A stretch of 44,894 bases of DNA from a virus, in IMG/VR virus record IMGVR_UViG_3300043464_002495, positions 1 to 44,894 of that record; one strand, written 5' to 3'. Numbering within the stretch: position 1 is the first letter of the stretch; every line of letters starts with the position of its first letter. Positions 1 through 7,059 of the stretch are shown one piece after another. The translations under genes were made by a program, and so were the position numbers. A model generated the notes under the pieces. It saw only the letters and a list, made by a program, of their open reading frames with translations, made no database searches and had not been told where the DNA came from.

Positions 1-341
1 TTTTCAGAAATTAAATCATCCCAAGAATCATATTGATTGATGTCGTTTCTTTCAATTCGGTTATTTTCTAGATGTTCAATGAACTCATCTACAACATCAA
101 TATTACCATGACCCAAAATATCAGAAGTAACATCACATAAAACAGATTCCAACCAACTGTTACATGTAATTTTACCATCAAATTGATAACGACTATATTC
201 TCTTCTTGTTATTGAATTACTAGCCATTTTCAAAAGAAAGGGTGTTACTTTTTTGGTTTTAGTTTTATCTAATCTTGATATCAAATCGATTAGACTTACA
301 TCAAGATTCTCGTACTGTTTTTTTAAATCTCTCTTACCCAT
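1..341 (-). CDS. Hypothetical protein, 3' end outside the window
   Basis: An open frame begins with ATG at 341-339 and runs off the left edge after about 113 codons (MGKRDLKKQYENLDVSLIDL...). I do not recognise the family. The visible part is mixed charge, without membrane segments or a capsid-targeting leader. It lies about 70 nt downstream of a terminator hairpin that ends a structured RNA, so it may be transcribed separately or by read-through from that RNA. The start is the first ATG of the frame, and the A-rich stretch ahead of it is normal for Bacteroidetes-type initiation. Confidence 0.7.
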   Translation of the reverse strand, partial: MGKRDLKKQYENLDVSLIDLISRLDKTKTKKVTPFLLKMASNSITRREYSRYQFDGKITCNSWLESVLCDVTSDILGHGNIDVVDEFIEHLENNRIERNDINQYDSWDDLISE

Positions 342-400
342 TTTTTAATTTATTTATACTCAAATAATAAGATTTTTATTTTTTAAAATCAACTAAAAAT

Positions 401-429
401 AAAAAAAAAGGTCACATTCCTGTGACCTT
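401..429 (-). terminator. Intrinsic terminator
   Basis: On the minus strand the stem AAGGTCACA / TGTGACCTT is followed by a run of nine T. It ends the structured RNA at 430-655, upstream of the partial gene at the left edge. Confidence 0.75.
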
Positions 430-655
430 GTTGAGCGGAACGGTATCAACGAAGACCCATCCTCCACATAGGATATGTGGTGCTTTACTTTAAGCTAGTT
501 CCGCATATTCGGTGAGTTTCCTCACCGTATATTGTATAAACTTAGGTCCTTTCTTACACATAAGGTTTTAGATATTTTTGGTGATTATCAAAATCCCTCC
601 GACTACCCAACCTTCAAAAATTTTTATCGACCTCTTTGTTTAACTACACTACAAT
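430..655 (-). ncRNA. Structured non-coding RNA or leader, unknown class
   Basis: About 225 nt without an ORF. On the minus strand it shows nested hairpins: GCGGAAC (near 505) pairs with GTTCCGC (near 437) around an inner CCACATA-TATGTGG hairpin, and CGGTGAG/CTCACCG forms another (about 510-527). The intrinsic terminator follows directly. It has none of the conserved RNase P RNA or tmRNA elements. It could be a stand-alone phage RNA, or an attenuator for the gene at the left edge. Confidence 0.55.
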
Positions 656-665
656 ATTAATAATT

Positions 666-1100
666 CTATTTTAATTCGTCAACAGCTTTTGAAACTTTTT
701 CTGAAATTTTATGTAAACTATTAGTTATTTGTGCTTTTATTTTTTCTTCGTAAGCAAGCCTAATCTTTTCAGTTTTATTATTATACATGTTATGTAATCT
801 ATTAGTATCTCTACCATCCAATCTAACAACATAATGATAAACATGATTTGTTATTTCTACCGTTTGATCTTGAAATACGACGAACATGCCTAAAGACTCG
901 TTAATTATGTATCTTTTATCTGAAATGGGAGCTATACTAAATTTAGAACCATTATGGTTTATTAGTTTTCTACAGATTGATAAACATATTTTTTCGTATT
1001 CTGTTTTTTCGTTCTCAGGTTTTAAAAATTTAGAATCCTTTTCCCAAATAAGATACCTAACTCTTAAACGTTTAATTTTTTTTTTGAACCACTTATACAT
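666..1100 (-). CDS. Hypothetical protein, 144 aa
   Basis: The family is not recognised. The N-terminus is strongly basic (MYKWFKKKIKRLRVRY), the middle is beta-rich, and the C-terminal third looks helical (KIKAQITNSLHKISEKVSKAV). It is the last gene of a minus-strand operon that runs from 3204 down to here, four bases after the preceding gene. It has no signal peptide or capsid-targeting leader. Association with the Nudix/nicotinamidase-like genes is positional only. Confidence 0.7.
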   Translation of the reverse strand: MYKWFKKKIKRLRVRYLIWEKDSKFLKPENEKTEYEKICLSICRKLINHNGSKFSIAPISDKRYIINESLGMFVVFQDQTVEITNHVYHYVVRLDGRDTNRLHNMYNNKTEKIRLAYEEKIKAQITNSLHKISEKVSKAVDELK

Positions 1101-1104
1101 AACA

Positions 1105-1710
1105 TTAATTTTTATTAAAATCCGACAATGCTGAACTCAACAATTGTGTCCCTATTTTTTGGTTCCAAAACCTAGTCTGTGATTTAGTTTTTTTACCTTC
1201 AGAATAAACTATTTTCCAATCTTCACCATCTCTATCTACATAAGAAACCATTTTCTCATTCAATAAAATAATTTTTAAATTTTCTAAAAGTTTGTTTACC
1301 TTATCTTCATACTCTTCATCACTAATCACAGACTTATTAGTGTAATCATCTTCATAAGAGTCAGCAAAGTTAATACAAAATTCCACAATTGGGTTTTTTT
1401 CTGGTGTTTTTGGATTGAATTTTAATTCACCACCCTTTCTACGGTCAACTTCCTCTAACAATGAAGACATCATTCTTTGGATATCAAAATTCACACCAAC
1501 CCTTCTATAAAGCCTTCTACAGATAGGAATGTAAACACTATCATATATATCAAAAACATCTGAAGGTATTTTACGTAAAGAATTTTCTGATAATAACAAT
1601 CTTGTTGCGTTGTCATATACCTGAGCCAACTCTTCTTTTTCCCATGAAGGTAATCCTTCAAGTAGACCTAAAGATTCCCACCTTTGTAAAACATTTAATA
1701 TATCACTCAT
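1105..1710 (-). CDS. Hypothetical protein, 201 aa
   Basis: A soluble, acidic, probably helical protein that I do not recognise. It overlaps the end of the nicotinamidase-like gene by four bases (ATGA-type overlap), which implies translational coupling. The C-terminal part (DGEDWKIVYSEGKKTKSQTRFWNQKIGTQ) is basic and aromatic. Context suggests a partner in the NAD-linked operon, but nothing in the sequence proves it. Confidence 0.7.
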   Translation of the reverse strand: MSDILNVLQRWESLGLLEGLPSWEKEELAQVYDNATRLLLSENSLRKIPSDVFDIYDSVYIPICRRLYRRVGVNFDIQRMMSSLLEEVDRRKGGELKFNPKTPEKNPIVEFCINFADSYEDDYTNKSVISDEEYEDKVNKLLENLKIILLNEKMVSYVDRDGEDWKIVYSEGKKTKSQTRFWNQKIGTQLLSSALSDFNKN

Positions 1711-2378
1711 AAAGCTAAAACTTGTTTTGTGGTCATAAATTCTAAAGGAATTTCTTCCGATAAAGGACCTACTATTTGGTCTGGGTAAGGATTAACCTTT
1801 CTTTCAACAATATCTTCCATTCTAAGTGGCATACCCATTAAACTTCTGTTTGCATCTTCAACCACTTTTACTGAATAACCTCTTCTTAATAACCCTTTAA
1901 CAGTTGGTCCTATATCGACACCGTATACTAAAAATATAGGTCGTTGCATAATAGGAATACCTAAATTATGTACCAATGATTCAGAATAAGTATTTCCCTC
2001 AAAAAAATCCATTGTTCTTTTTGTGACAACTATTTGGTCACTTTGATGAATGTCGTGGAAAGCCAAACCCGAAGGAGAATTCCAATCCATTAAAAAATAA
2101 GAATCAGGTGAAGTTTCCTTAAGAAATTTAGCTCCTTCAGTGTTCATTAAACAATGTTTTGGGAAAGTATCTCTGTAATTCGGGTTATCTGATAGATGTT
2201 TGGATTTTTCAGTATACCAACCAGCAACATTAATTACCTTAACTCTATTGATTTTAGTGTATTGTGTTAAATCATTCAAATTATCCACGATATGTTCTAT
2301 ACTAGGTACTTTATAAGAACCAGTAAAAAAATCTCTCTGTGTGTTAACATTAAAAAATATGGGAAAAATATCTTCCAT
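1707..2378 (-). CDS. Nicotinamidase/isochorismatase-fold protein, catalytic Cys apparently missing
   Basis: Family features are visible in order: the N-terminal NTQRDFF segment (the catalytic Asp of the family), FPKHCLMNTEGAKF (the usual H-C-x-x-G-T-x-G-A region), VVTKRTMDFF (the catalytic Lys region) and VYGVDIGPTVKGLLRRGY followed by VKVVEDA. In nicotinamidases the last block reads G-V-x-T-D-x-C-V, and its Cys is the nucleophile. Here the aligned residue seems to be Thr in GPTV, so the protein may bind but not hydrolyse nicotinamide-like ligands, or use another chemistry. It overlaps the Nudix stop codon (TAATG), so the two are co-translated. I am confident of the fold and not of the activity. 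Confidence 0.7.
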   Translation of the reverse strand: MEDIFPIFFNVNTQRDFFTGSYKVPSIEHIVDNLNDLTQYTKINRVKVINVAGWYTEKSKHLSDNPNYRDTFPKHCLMNTEGAKFLKETSPDSYFLMDWNSPSGLAFHDIHQSDQIVVTKRTMDFFEGNTYSESLVHNLGIPIMQRPIFLVYGVDIGPTVKGLLRRGYSVKVVEDANRSLMGMPLRMEDIVERKVNPYPDQIVGPLSEEIPLEFMTTKQVLAL

Positions 2379-3022
2379 TATAAGGATCTTAATTTAGCTT
2401 GTGTTATTACATCTGCCATATCCTTTAAAACATTACTTTTCTCAAGCCACATCACAGCTATTAAAGATTTAGCATCTATTAATTGGTATGGTGGGATAAG
2501 CTTATTGTCCACACCCGTTTCAAAATCCTTTAATGGGTCATCAAAAAACAACCTCCCATTTAAACCTAGTTTTTCTACTTCCACAACGGAAACATATTCG
2601 TCATCAATACCACCACCAACATCAACTCTCTCACTCACTTCACAATAAAAAAGAGATGTTAACTCACTTGTTTTTCCGGGTGTTGAGTAAAAATCTGAAA
2701 TGTGTTTGGTAAAATCTACTTTGTAACCAGTTTCTTCCATGATTTCCCTTTTTAAAGCTTGTTCAGGTTTTTCACCCTCATCAATACATCCAGCAACTAC
2801 TTCAACCATAACACCCTCAACTGCTGCTCTATATTGTTCAACAAAAATATACTTCTTTTTAACTGTGTCATATATGATTGCCGCAACAGCATTTGGTACT
2901 ACCAATACTTCCCTTTTATACTCAACATCACCCATTTTAACGGTGTATTCCTCTAAATTAGAAAACCCTTTATACAAAGTTTTCTTTTCTGTAATCTGAT
3001 GATTAGTTATAACATTCTCCAT
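2378..3022 (-). CDS. Nudix hydrolase, ADP-ribose pyrophosphatase type
   Basis: The Nudix box is intact: GCIDEGEKPEQALKREIMEE followed by TGY (about residues 78-100) fits G-x5-E-x7-R-E-U-x-E-E-x-G-U. The downstream STPGKTSELTSLFYCE and an upstream FVEQYRAAVEG loop are typical of the ADP-ribose/NDP-sugar pyrophosphatase branch (NudF/NUDT5), which cleaves ADP-ribose to AMP and ribose 5-phosphate. At 214 residues the length is normal for that branch. Its coupling to a nicotinamidase-like gene points to NAD or ADP-ribose turnover in the infected cell. Substrate is inferred. Confidence 0.85.
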   Translation of the reverse strand: MENVITNHQITEKKTLYKGFSNLEEYTVKMGDVEYKREVLVVPNAVAAIIYDTVKKKYIFVEQYRAAVEGVMVEVVAGCIDEGEKPEQALKREIMEETGYKVDFTKHISDFYSTPGKTSELTSLFYCEVSERVDVGGGIDDEYVSVVEVEKLGLNGRLFFDDPLKDFETGVDNKLIPPYQLIDAKSLIAVMWLEKSNVLKDMADVITQAKLRSL

Positions 3023-3024
3023 AA

Positions 3025-3204
3025 TTAATCAACTGTTTCAGGTTCTTGACCACTTTGTTTTTGTTGTTTGGCTAATTCTTTGGCTACTTCCTCACCAAAT
3101 TGGTCTTTTAATTTTTTGTAAAAAGCACGACGCTTTTCATCAAGTTTTTGGCGTCTTGCCGTAACTTTTTTCTTTTGATCTTTTCTATTTCTTGATTTTG
3201 GCAT
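3025..3204 (-). CDS. Small basic helical protein, 59 aa
   Basis: The frame begins MPKSRNRKDQKKKVTARRQK and is rich in Lys and Arg in its first half, with a helical EEVAKELAKQQKQ segment. It is the first gene of the operon and ends two bases before the Nudix start. A host-type promoter element lies about 35 nt upstream. It may bind nucleic acid. I do not know the family. Confidence 0.7.
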   Translation of the reverse strand: MPKSRNRKDQKKKVTARRQKLDEKRRAFYKKLKDQFGEEVAKELAKQQKQSGQEPETVD

Positions 3205-3235
3205 AATAAAACTTTTAATTAATTATTATATGAAA

Positions 3236-3243
3236 CAAATTTA
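3236..3243 (-). promoter_or_regulatory. Host-type -7 element TAAATTTG
   Basis: The minus strand reads GTTAAATTTGTTTC, matching the Bacteroidetes TAnnTTTG -7 consensus, about 32 nt upstream of the first codon of the Nudix operon. Confidence 0.5.
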
Positions 3244-3261
3244 ACTATTAATTTTGATAAA

Positions 3262-3954
3262 TTAAAGCTCTGACCCACTATAAATAGCGTTAGGTAATCT
3301 TCTTCTAGCGTAATTTAATAATGTCTTAAATAATTCTTGAGCCTCTTCTTTGTTTATATTACCAAGATTCATTTCCTGATTAAGGTCTTCTATAATAATA
3401 ATATCAAGTGGTTTTTTAGATACTCTTGCTTTTCTATAAAACCCTCTTACTAAAGCTTCAACCTCACTTGGGTCCATGTGATGTGAAAAGGTTGAATCAT
3501 AATCAGATGTATTAGGTATTGATGGTTGTGACCTATCTTTAAATCTATCATCAGTTAAAGCTAAATGTTGTGTAAAATGTTCTATTTCATGTCTTACATC
3601 CTCATTTATTTTATAATAAATTTCTTCATAAAACTTTTTACCATAACTTTCATCAATTATTACATCACAAACTAAAACATTGTCGATATTGATAAATGTT
3701 TTAACATAATAAGGTAAGTTAAAATCATTATATTCTATATCATCAGTAGTTCTAAAAACTGAAAGGTCAACCTCAAATTTTAAATTTGGGGCAACATAAT
3801 ATTCATCACCAGTGTCATCATAAGGTAAAGAAAAAATGTGGCGTTCGTCTAACTCATTTTCAGTTTCTTTGATATTTCTTAAAATATCATTTACCACCTT
3901 ACGGGTTATTGAATCGTACTTACCTTCTAATAATATATTCCTATTAATTTTCAT
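3262..3954 (-). CDS. Packaged zinc-metalloprotease-like protein with capsid-targeting leader
   Basis: I place the start at the ATG at 3954, because it yields MKINRNILLEGKYDS, a leader ending in ILLE|G that fits a T4-type prohead protease site; an upstream start in the same frame would bury it. Residues around 140 read RHEIEHFTQH, a perfect HExxH zinc motif, followed some 35 residues later by PSEVEALVRG, whose Glu could be the third zinc ligand as in gluzincins. The 5' end overlaps the preceding gene by 11 nt. A peptidase packaged in the capsid would act in the host soon after injection. Activity is inferred. Confidence 0.65.
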   Translation of the reverse strand: MKINRNILLEGKYDSITRKVVNDILRNIKETENELDERHIFSLPYDDTGDEYYVAPNLKFEVDLSVFRTTDDIEYNDFNLPYYVKTFINIDNVLVCDVIIDESYGKKFYEEIYYKINEDVRHEIEHFTQHLALTDDRFKDRSQPSIPNTSDYDSTFSHHMDPSEVEALVRGFYRKARVSKKPLDIIIIEDLNQEMNLGNINKEEAQELFKTLLNYARRRLPNAIYSGSEL

Positions 3955-4276
3955 CGTATTTTTCAGGATTTCTAATATAATCCATTTCACCTTTTATAGT
4001 TTCAAAACTAGCTAAAATATTTCTTAACTCATCACCAATACCATTAACAGATAAAGCAATCATTTTATTTTGGTCATTATAATCATTACTACTAGACCAA
4101 TCCATTTGAGGTGACTTTTCATAAAAATCTTTAATTTTTTTAATCCACAATTCAACTTGGCCTTGATTACTATTAACCCAAGATTCTATTTCATCAACGG
4201 GAGCTTCGGTTTGATTTTCTTCAGTCCAATCCCACTCAGATTCTCTTAATATTTTTTTAATAATATCTTTCTCCAT
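3944..4276 (-). CDS. Leader-bearing hypothetical protein, 110 aa
   Basis: It begins MEKDIIKKILRESEWDWTEE: the basic leader ends ILRE|S and is followed by an acidic stretch with Trp, the pattern shared by many proteins in this window. The rest is acidic and helical with no recognised domain. It overlaps both neighbours and is part of the 3.2-7.1 kb run of leader genes. Likely an internal virion protein, function unknown. Confidence 0.7.
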   Translation of the reverse strand: MEKDIIKKILRESEWDWTEENQTEAPVDEIESWVNSNQGQVELWIKKIKDFYEKSPQMDWSSSNDYNDQNKMIALSVNGIGDELRNILASFETIKGEMDYIRNPEKYDEN

Positions 4277-4793
4277 ATACAGGGTCTTTTACATAAATAT
4301 CCCAATTACCATCTTCAGTAGTATTAAAATAGACCTCACCACCTGAAACAATTTCTTTTTTATTAGAATCACCAACCTCATAAAACCAAGGAGCTTCATC
4401 AAAAGGACTAAATTGTATTTTTATCATTCCACTAGTATCACCACTTCTTGTTGGTATTACTGTACCAGATACACCAGCGATTAGAGTTCTTTTATCAGGT
4501 CCCACTTCTCTTGATTTTTTTATTCTTTTAGCACCCGACTCTGAAGCTTGGAAATGTATTGGTTTTCCCAACCTAACTTCATTTGTATAGTTATAGGTTA
4601 AGGCATTCATATCACCATTACCTTTCACTGTATAGATACCAATCATACCATTCCAACCCCATTTTTTATGAGTTCTATTGGTGTGAAACCATAATCTTTG
4701 ACCAATCAAATCTTCAGCATCAACATAACCCTCTAAAGGTTTACGTGAGTCATAATACACCTCTTTTAATATTTTTTTAATTAAATGTTTCAT
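4257..4793 (-). CDS. Leader-bearing hypothetical protein, 178 aa
   Basis: The start is the ATG at 4793, giving MKHLIKKILKEVYYD and an exact ATGA overlap with the stop of the preceding gene; a start five codons further up would spoil the leader. The body is beta-rich (RLWFHTNRTHKKWGWNG, GVSGTVIPTRSGDTSGMIKI), consistent with a small barrel, but I do not recognise the family. Probably an internal head protein. Confidence 0.7.
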   Translation of the reverse strand: MKHLIKKILKEVYYDSRKPLEGYVDAEDLIGQRLWFHTNRTHKKWGWNGMIGIYTVKGNGDMNALTYNYTNEVRLGKPIHFQASESGAKRIKKSREVGPDKRTLIAGVSGTVIPTRSGDTSGMIKIQFSPFDEAPWFYEVGDSNKKEIVSGGEVYFNTTEDGNWDIYVKDPVYGERYY

Positions 4794-4987
4794 TTCTTTT
4801 CTTTCCATTTAACTTGGTTGGACTTTGTGGAATTTTTTTCAAAATCCTTCTCATCGGTAAAGTCCCAATTTTTATCACCTTTCTTTTTTTTATAATAAAC
4901 ATCAGAACCACCAATATTACGTACTTGGTATTCCCATTCAGTCTTTTTAACTTCTTCTAATAATATTTGTTTTATTAGACTTTTCAT
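4790..4987 (-). CDS. Leader-bearing small protein, 65 aa
   Basis: It begins MKSLIKQILLEEVKKTEWEY, the shared leader (ILLE|E) followed by an acidic/Trp patch. What remains after cleavage would be only about 53 residues, highly charged and rich in Lys (VYYKKKKGDKNWDF). Its stop overlaps the next start (ATGA) and its own ATG overlaps the previous stop. The small size makes it resemble the T4 internal proteins IPI-IPIII, which are injected with DNA. Confidence 0.7.
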   Translation of the reverse strand: MKSLIKQILLEEVKKTEWEYQVRNIGGSDVYYKKKKGDKNWDFTDEKDFEKNSTKSNQVKWKEKK

Positions 4988-5313
4988 TCTTGATATTTAT
5001 CGTTTAAAAATTTTCTGATTGTTCTTCTAATAAGTGGCTCACCCAAATCTTCAAAATCTTCTTCAATTAACCAATATATTTTATTATAAATCATTTTTTT
5101 ACTCAAAAAACTCATACTAAAAGATTCACCCATGCCAATCAAGTTTTTGATTTTAAATTCTTCACCACTAAAAGTACCTGTAAAGTCTGTTGTAACTACA
5201 CTAAAGTTATCTTCCAAAAATTTATATAAGGTCAAATCAATATTGGAAGGAACTTCATCCATCCAACCAAAATCATTCTCTTCTTTTAATATTTTTTTGA
5301 TTATATTTCTCAC
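4984..5313 (-). CDS. Leader-bearing hypothetical protein, 109 aa, GTG start
   Basis: The protein starts with GTG at 5313 and reads MRNIIKKILKEENDFGWMDE, the shared leader followed by the acidic/Trp segment. The remainder (NIDLTLYKFLEDNFSVV..., then basic LIRRTIRKFLNDKYQE) is not recognised. An AAATATTTATAATTG element sits directly upstream, the same type of sequence seen before other leader genes. It heads a short block of four overlapping leader genes. Confidence 0.7.
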   Translation of the reverse strand: MRNIIKKILKEENDFGWMDEVPSNIDLTLYKFLEDNFSVVTTDFTGTFSGEEFKIKNLIGMGESFSMSFLSKKMIYNKIYWLIEEDFEDLGEPLIRRTIRKFLNDKYQE

Positions 5314-5347
5314 AATTATAAATATTTAATACAAATAAAAATTAGAC

Positions 5348-5875
5348 TTATTGACTACCATATTTTAATGTGATAAAATATATTGTGTCTAGGTAGTCTT
5401 TCTCAGTTAAATCATGAGCTAAAAAATATACAACAACATTATCTATTGTTTTTACAGATCTTTTATAGTCGTATTTTTTTGACATTTCATCAGAAAATTC
5501 ATTATAAATTCTTTCCCTACTTTCAGATGTGTCTGTTTTAAGGAAAATAAATAAGTTGGGGTTATTTTTGGATATAAATTCATCAACAACCTTTTTTATT
5601 GTGGGTATCACAGAAAAGGCTTTTCTAACATCACCAACCATATCGTAACTATTATTCATTGTAAATTTAAATAGATAACATTCACCATCACAAGTCTTTT
5701 CTATTGTTATAACATAGTTATTATTTTCTATTTTAAAAGTACCCTCATAACCAAAATTAGTTTTAATTAAATCCACAGGTATTGGTGTGTTTAAAGCTTC
5801 TTCTATTACAATAAAATCATTATCAATCCTGTGATTAAAATCTTCTTTCAATATTTTATTAATTAAATCTTTCAT
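5348..5875 (-). CDS. Leader-bearing hypothetical protein, 175 aa
   Basis: The ATG at 5875 gives MKDLINKILKEDFNHRID and overlaps the previous stop as ATGA. The leader ends ILKE|D. The body alternates beta strands and helices (YVITIEKTCDGECYLFKFTMNN, VVYFLAHDLTEKDYLDTIYF) without a recognised motif. It belongs to the packaged-protein run. Confidence 0.7.
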   Translation of the reverse strand: MKDLINKILKEDFNHRIDNDFIVIEEALNTPIPVDLIKTNFGYEGTFKIENNNYVITIEKTCDGECYLFKFTMNNSYDMVGDVRKAFSVIPTIKKVVDEFISKNNPNLFIFLKTDTSESRERIYNEFSDEMSKKYDYKRSVKTIDNVVVYFLAHDLTEKDYLDTIYFITLKYGSQ

Positions 5876-6252
5876 TTTTCTTTCTGTTGCCAATCATAAG
5901 AAATAGAATCTTTTGTGATAGGACCACCTTCAACCCAAGTGTTACACCATTTTTTTCCTGAACACATAAATTGATGCATCCAACAATAACCTACTTGACC
6001 TGTATTATCACCCACGCAGTCTTTCATTCTTTTTGAGATATCAAAAGCCACACAATTGCCACAATTTTGACCTTTTTCTTTAGCCTCTTCTGTTTGTTCA
6101 CCATATTGGTGTTCTATAACAATTTTTTTCTTATTTTTTTCGTTTAATTTACTATCTTTTGTTGCTTCAGGACAATCCATTTCAGCCTCACCCAAAATTC
6201 TTCTATTAGCTCTTTCCAAAACTAATCTTCTTGTTTTTAATATTCTACTCAT
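5872..6252 (-). CDS. HiPIP-like iron-sulfur protein with capsid-targeting leader
   Basis: The N-terminal 22 residues are basic and end RRILGE|AEM, which matches the T4 gp21 cleavage consensus (L/I)-x-E|A better than any other protein here. The C-terminal half reads CGNCVAFD ... DCVGDNTGQVGYCWMHQFMC and then SGKKWCNTW. High-potential iron-sulfur proteins have C-x2-C, then G-x-C, then G-W-C-x2-W, and this protein has the same order and spacing type plus extra Cys residues. It may carry a [4Fe-4S] cluster, or the Cys set may bind zinc. A redox protein inside a phage head would be unusual. Confidence 0.6.
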   Translation of the reverse strand: MSRILKTRRLVLERANRRILGEAEMDCPEATKDSKLNEKNKKKIVIEHQYGEQTEEAKEKGQNCGNCVAFDISKRMKDCVGDNTGQVGYCWMHQFMCSGKKWCNTWVEGGPITKDSISYDWQQKEK

Positions 6253-6512
6253 AATAATTTTTTTACTTTAACAGTTAAATTACCATCACCTTTTATAACT
6301 CTATGGTAAGTGTTCTTTGGGATAAAGAATTCACCCTCAATTATTTTAGGGACCTTATTATCCATTTGTATCATCCAGTTAGTTTTACCTACAGATTCTA
6401 CAATTCTATCTTCTTTATCACGATGCCAAACCAATTCAGAATCTTCTATATCTTCTGTAAAAGTTCTAATATGATATCCATCTTCTATTTTTTCTTTAAA
6501 AGGAAAGTCCAT
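6249..6512 (-). CDS. Small cupin-like protein, 87 aa
   Basis: The core reads ELVWHRDKEDR ... NWMIQMDNKVP ... GEFFIPKNTYHRVIKG, the strand order of a single-domain cupin with possible metal ligands His in WHRD and His in TYHRV. Similar short WHRD...YHR proteins are common in large marine and freshwater myoviruses, usually unannotated. It has no packaging leader, although it sits inside the leader-gene run and overlaps the HiPIP-like gene by four bases. Substrate unknown. Confidence 0.6.
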   Translation of the reverse strand: MDFPFKEKIEDGYHIRTFTEDIEDSELVWHRDKEDRIVESVGKTNWMIQMDNKVPKIIEGEFFIPKNTYHRVIKGDGNLTVKVKKLL

Positions 6513-6518
6513 AAGTAA

Positions 6519-7058
6519 TTAAGCAAAAATGGTTATTTTTTTCTTAAAGACCTCGTATAGATAGTCATCGTTTTCATTAATACCATCATGAATATCACCT
6601 TTAAAATTTAACGCAAAATACCTACCATCATTTCTTTTAAAAATCATTCTATCATTAAAAGAACCATATTCTAAGTTATAATCTTCAGTTTGGCTCTCTA
6701 CATGTTGCCATTTATCACAACCATACTCTAAATTATCTTTTATATCATAAAAACTAAGAACATAGTCAATATCTCCAAATTTAATATTCTCTTTCCAATC
6801 ACCATCCCTCCATGCATCAAGTCCATAGGAATCCCACTCTTCTTCAGTGTATCTGTTTTTATATTCTTCGGTTTCTTTGATAAAGTCTTCTGAATAAAGG
6901 TAATCTAATAAATCTATATTGTTCAACATAAAATCCTTAAGAAAATCTGATAAATTTATCCTAGTTCTTTGGTCAAAAGAAGGGATTTTGTCGGAAACGT
7001 CATGTATCCAACTTAAGTCATCTGATTCTTTTAATATTTTTTTAATTAAATTTTTCAT
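6519..7058 (-). CDS. Leader-bearing hypothetical protein, 179 aa
   Basis: Start at 7058 gives MKNLIKKILKESDDLSWIHD: leader (ILKE|S), acidic patch and Trp. The rest is very acidic (YLYSEDFIKETEEYKNRYTE, DSYGLDAWRDGDWKENIKF) and may be a DNA mimic or a packing protein, but this is speculation. The ATG overlaps the TGA of the preceding large gene. Confidence 0.7.
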   Translation of the reverse strand: MKNLIKKILKESDDLSWIHDVSDKIPSFDQRTRINLSDFLKDFMLNNIDLLDYLYSEDFIKETEEYKNRYTEEEWDSYGLDAWRDGDWKENIKFGDIDYVLSFYDIKDNLEYGCDKWQHVESQTEDYNLEYGSFNDRMIFKRNDGRYFALNFKGDIHDGINENDDYLYEVFKKKITIFA

Positions 7059-7059
7059 A

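Noticed and set aside
430-655. RNase P RNA or 6S RNA
   Set aside because: None of the conserved P4 strands of RNase P RNA are present, and the long internal-loop rod of 6S RNA is not seen.
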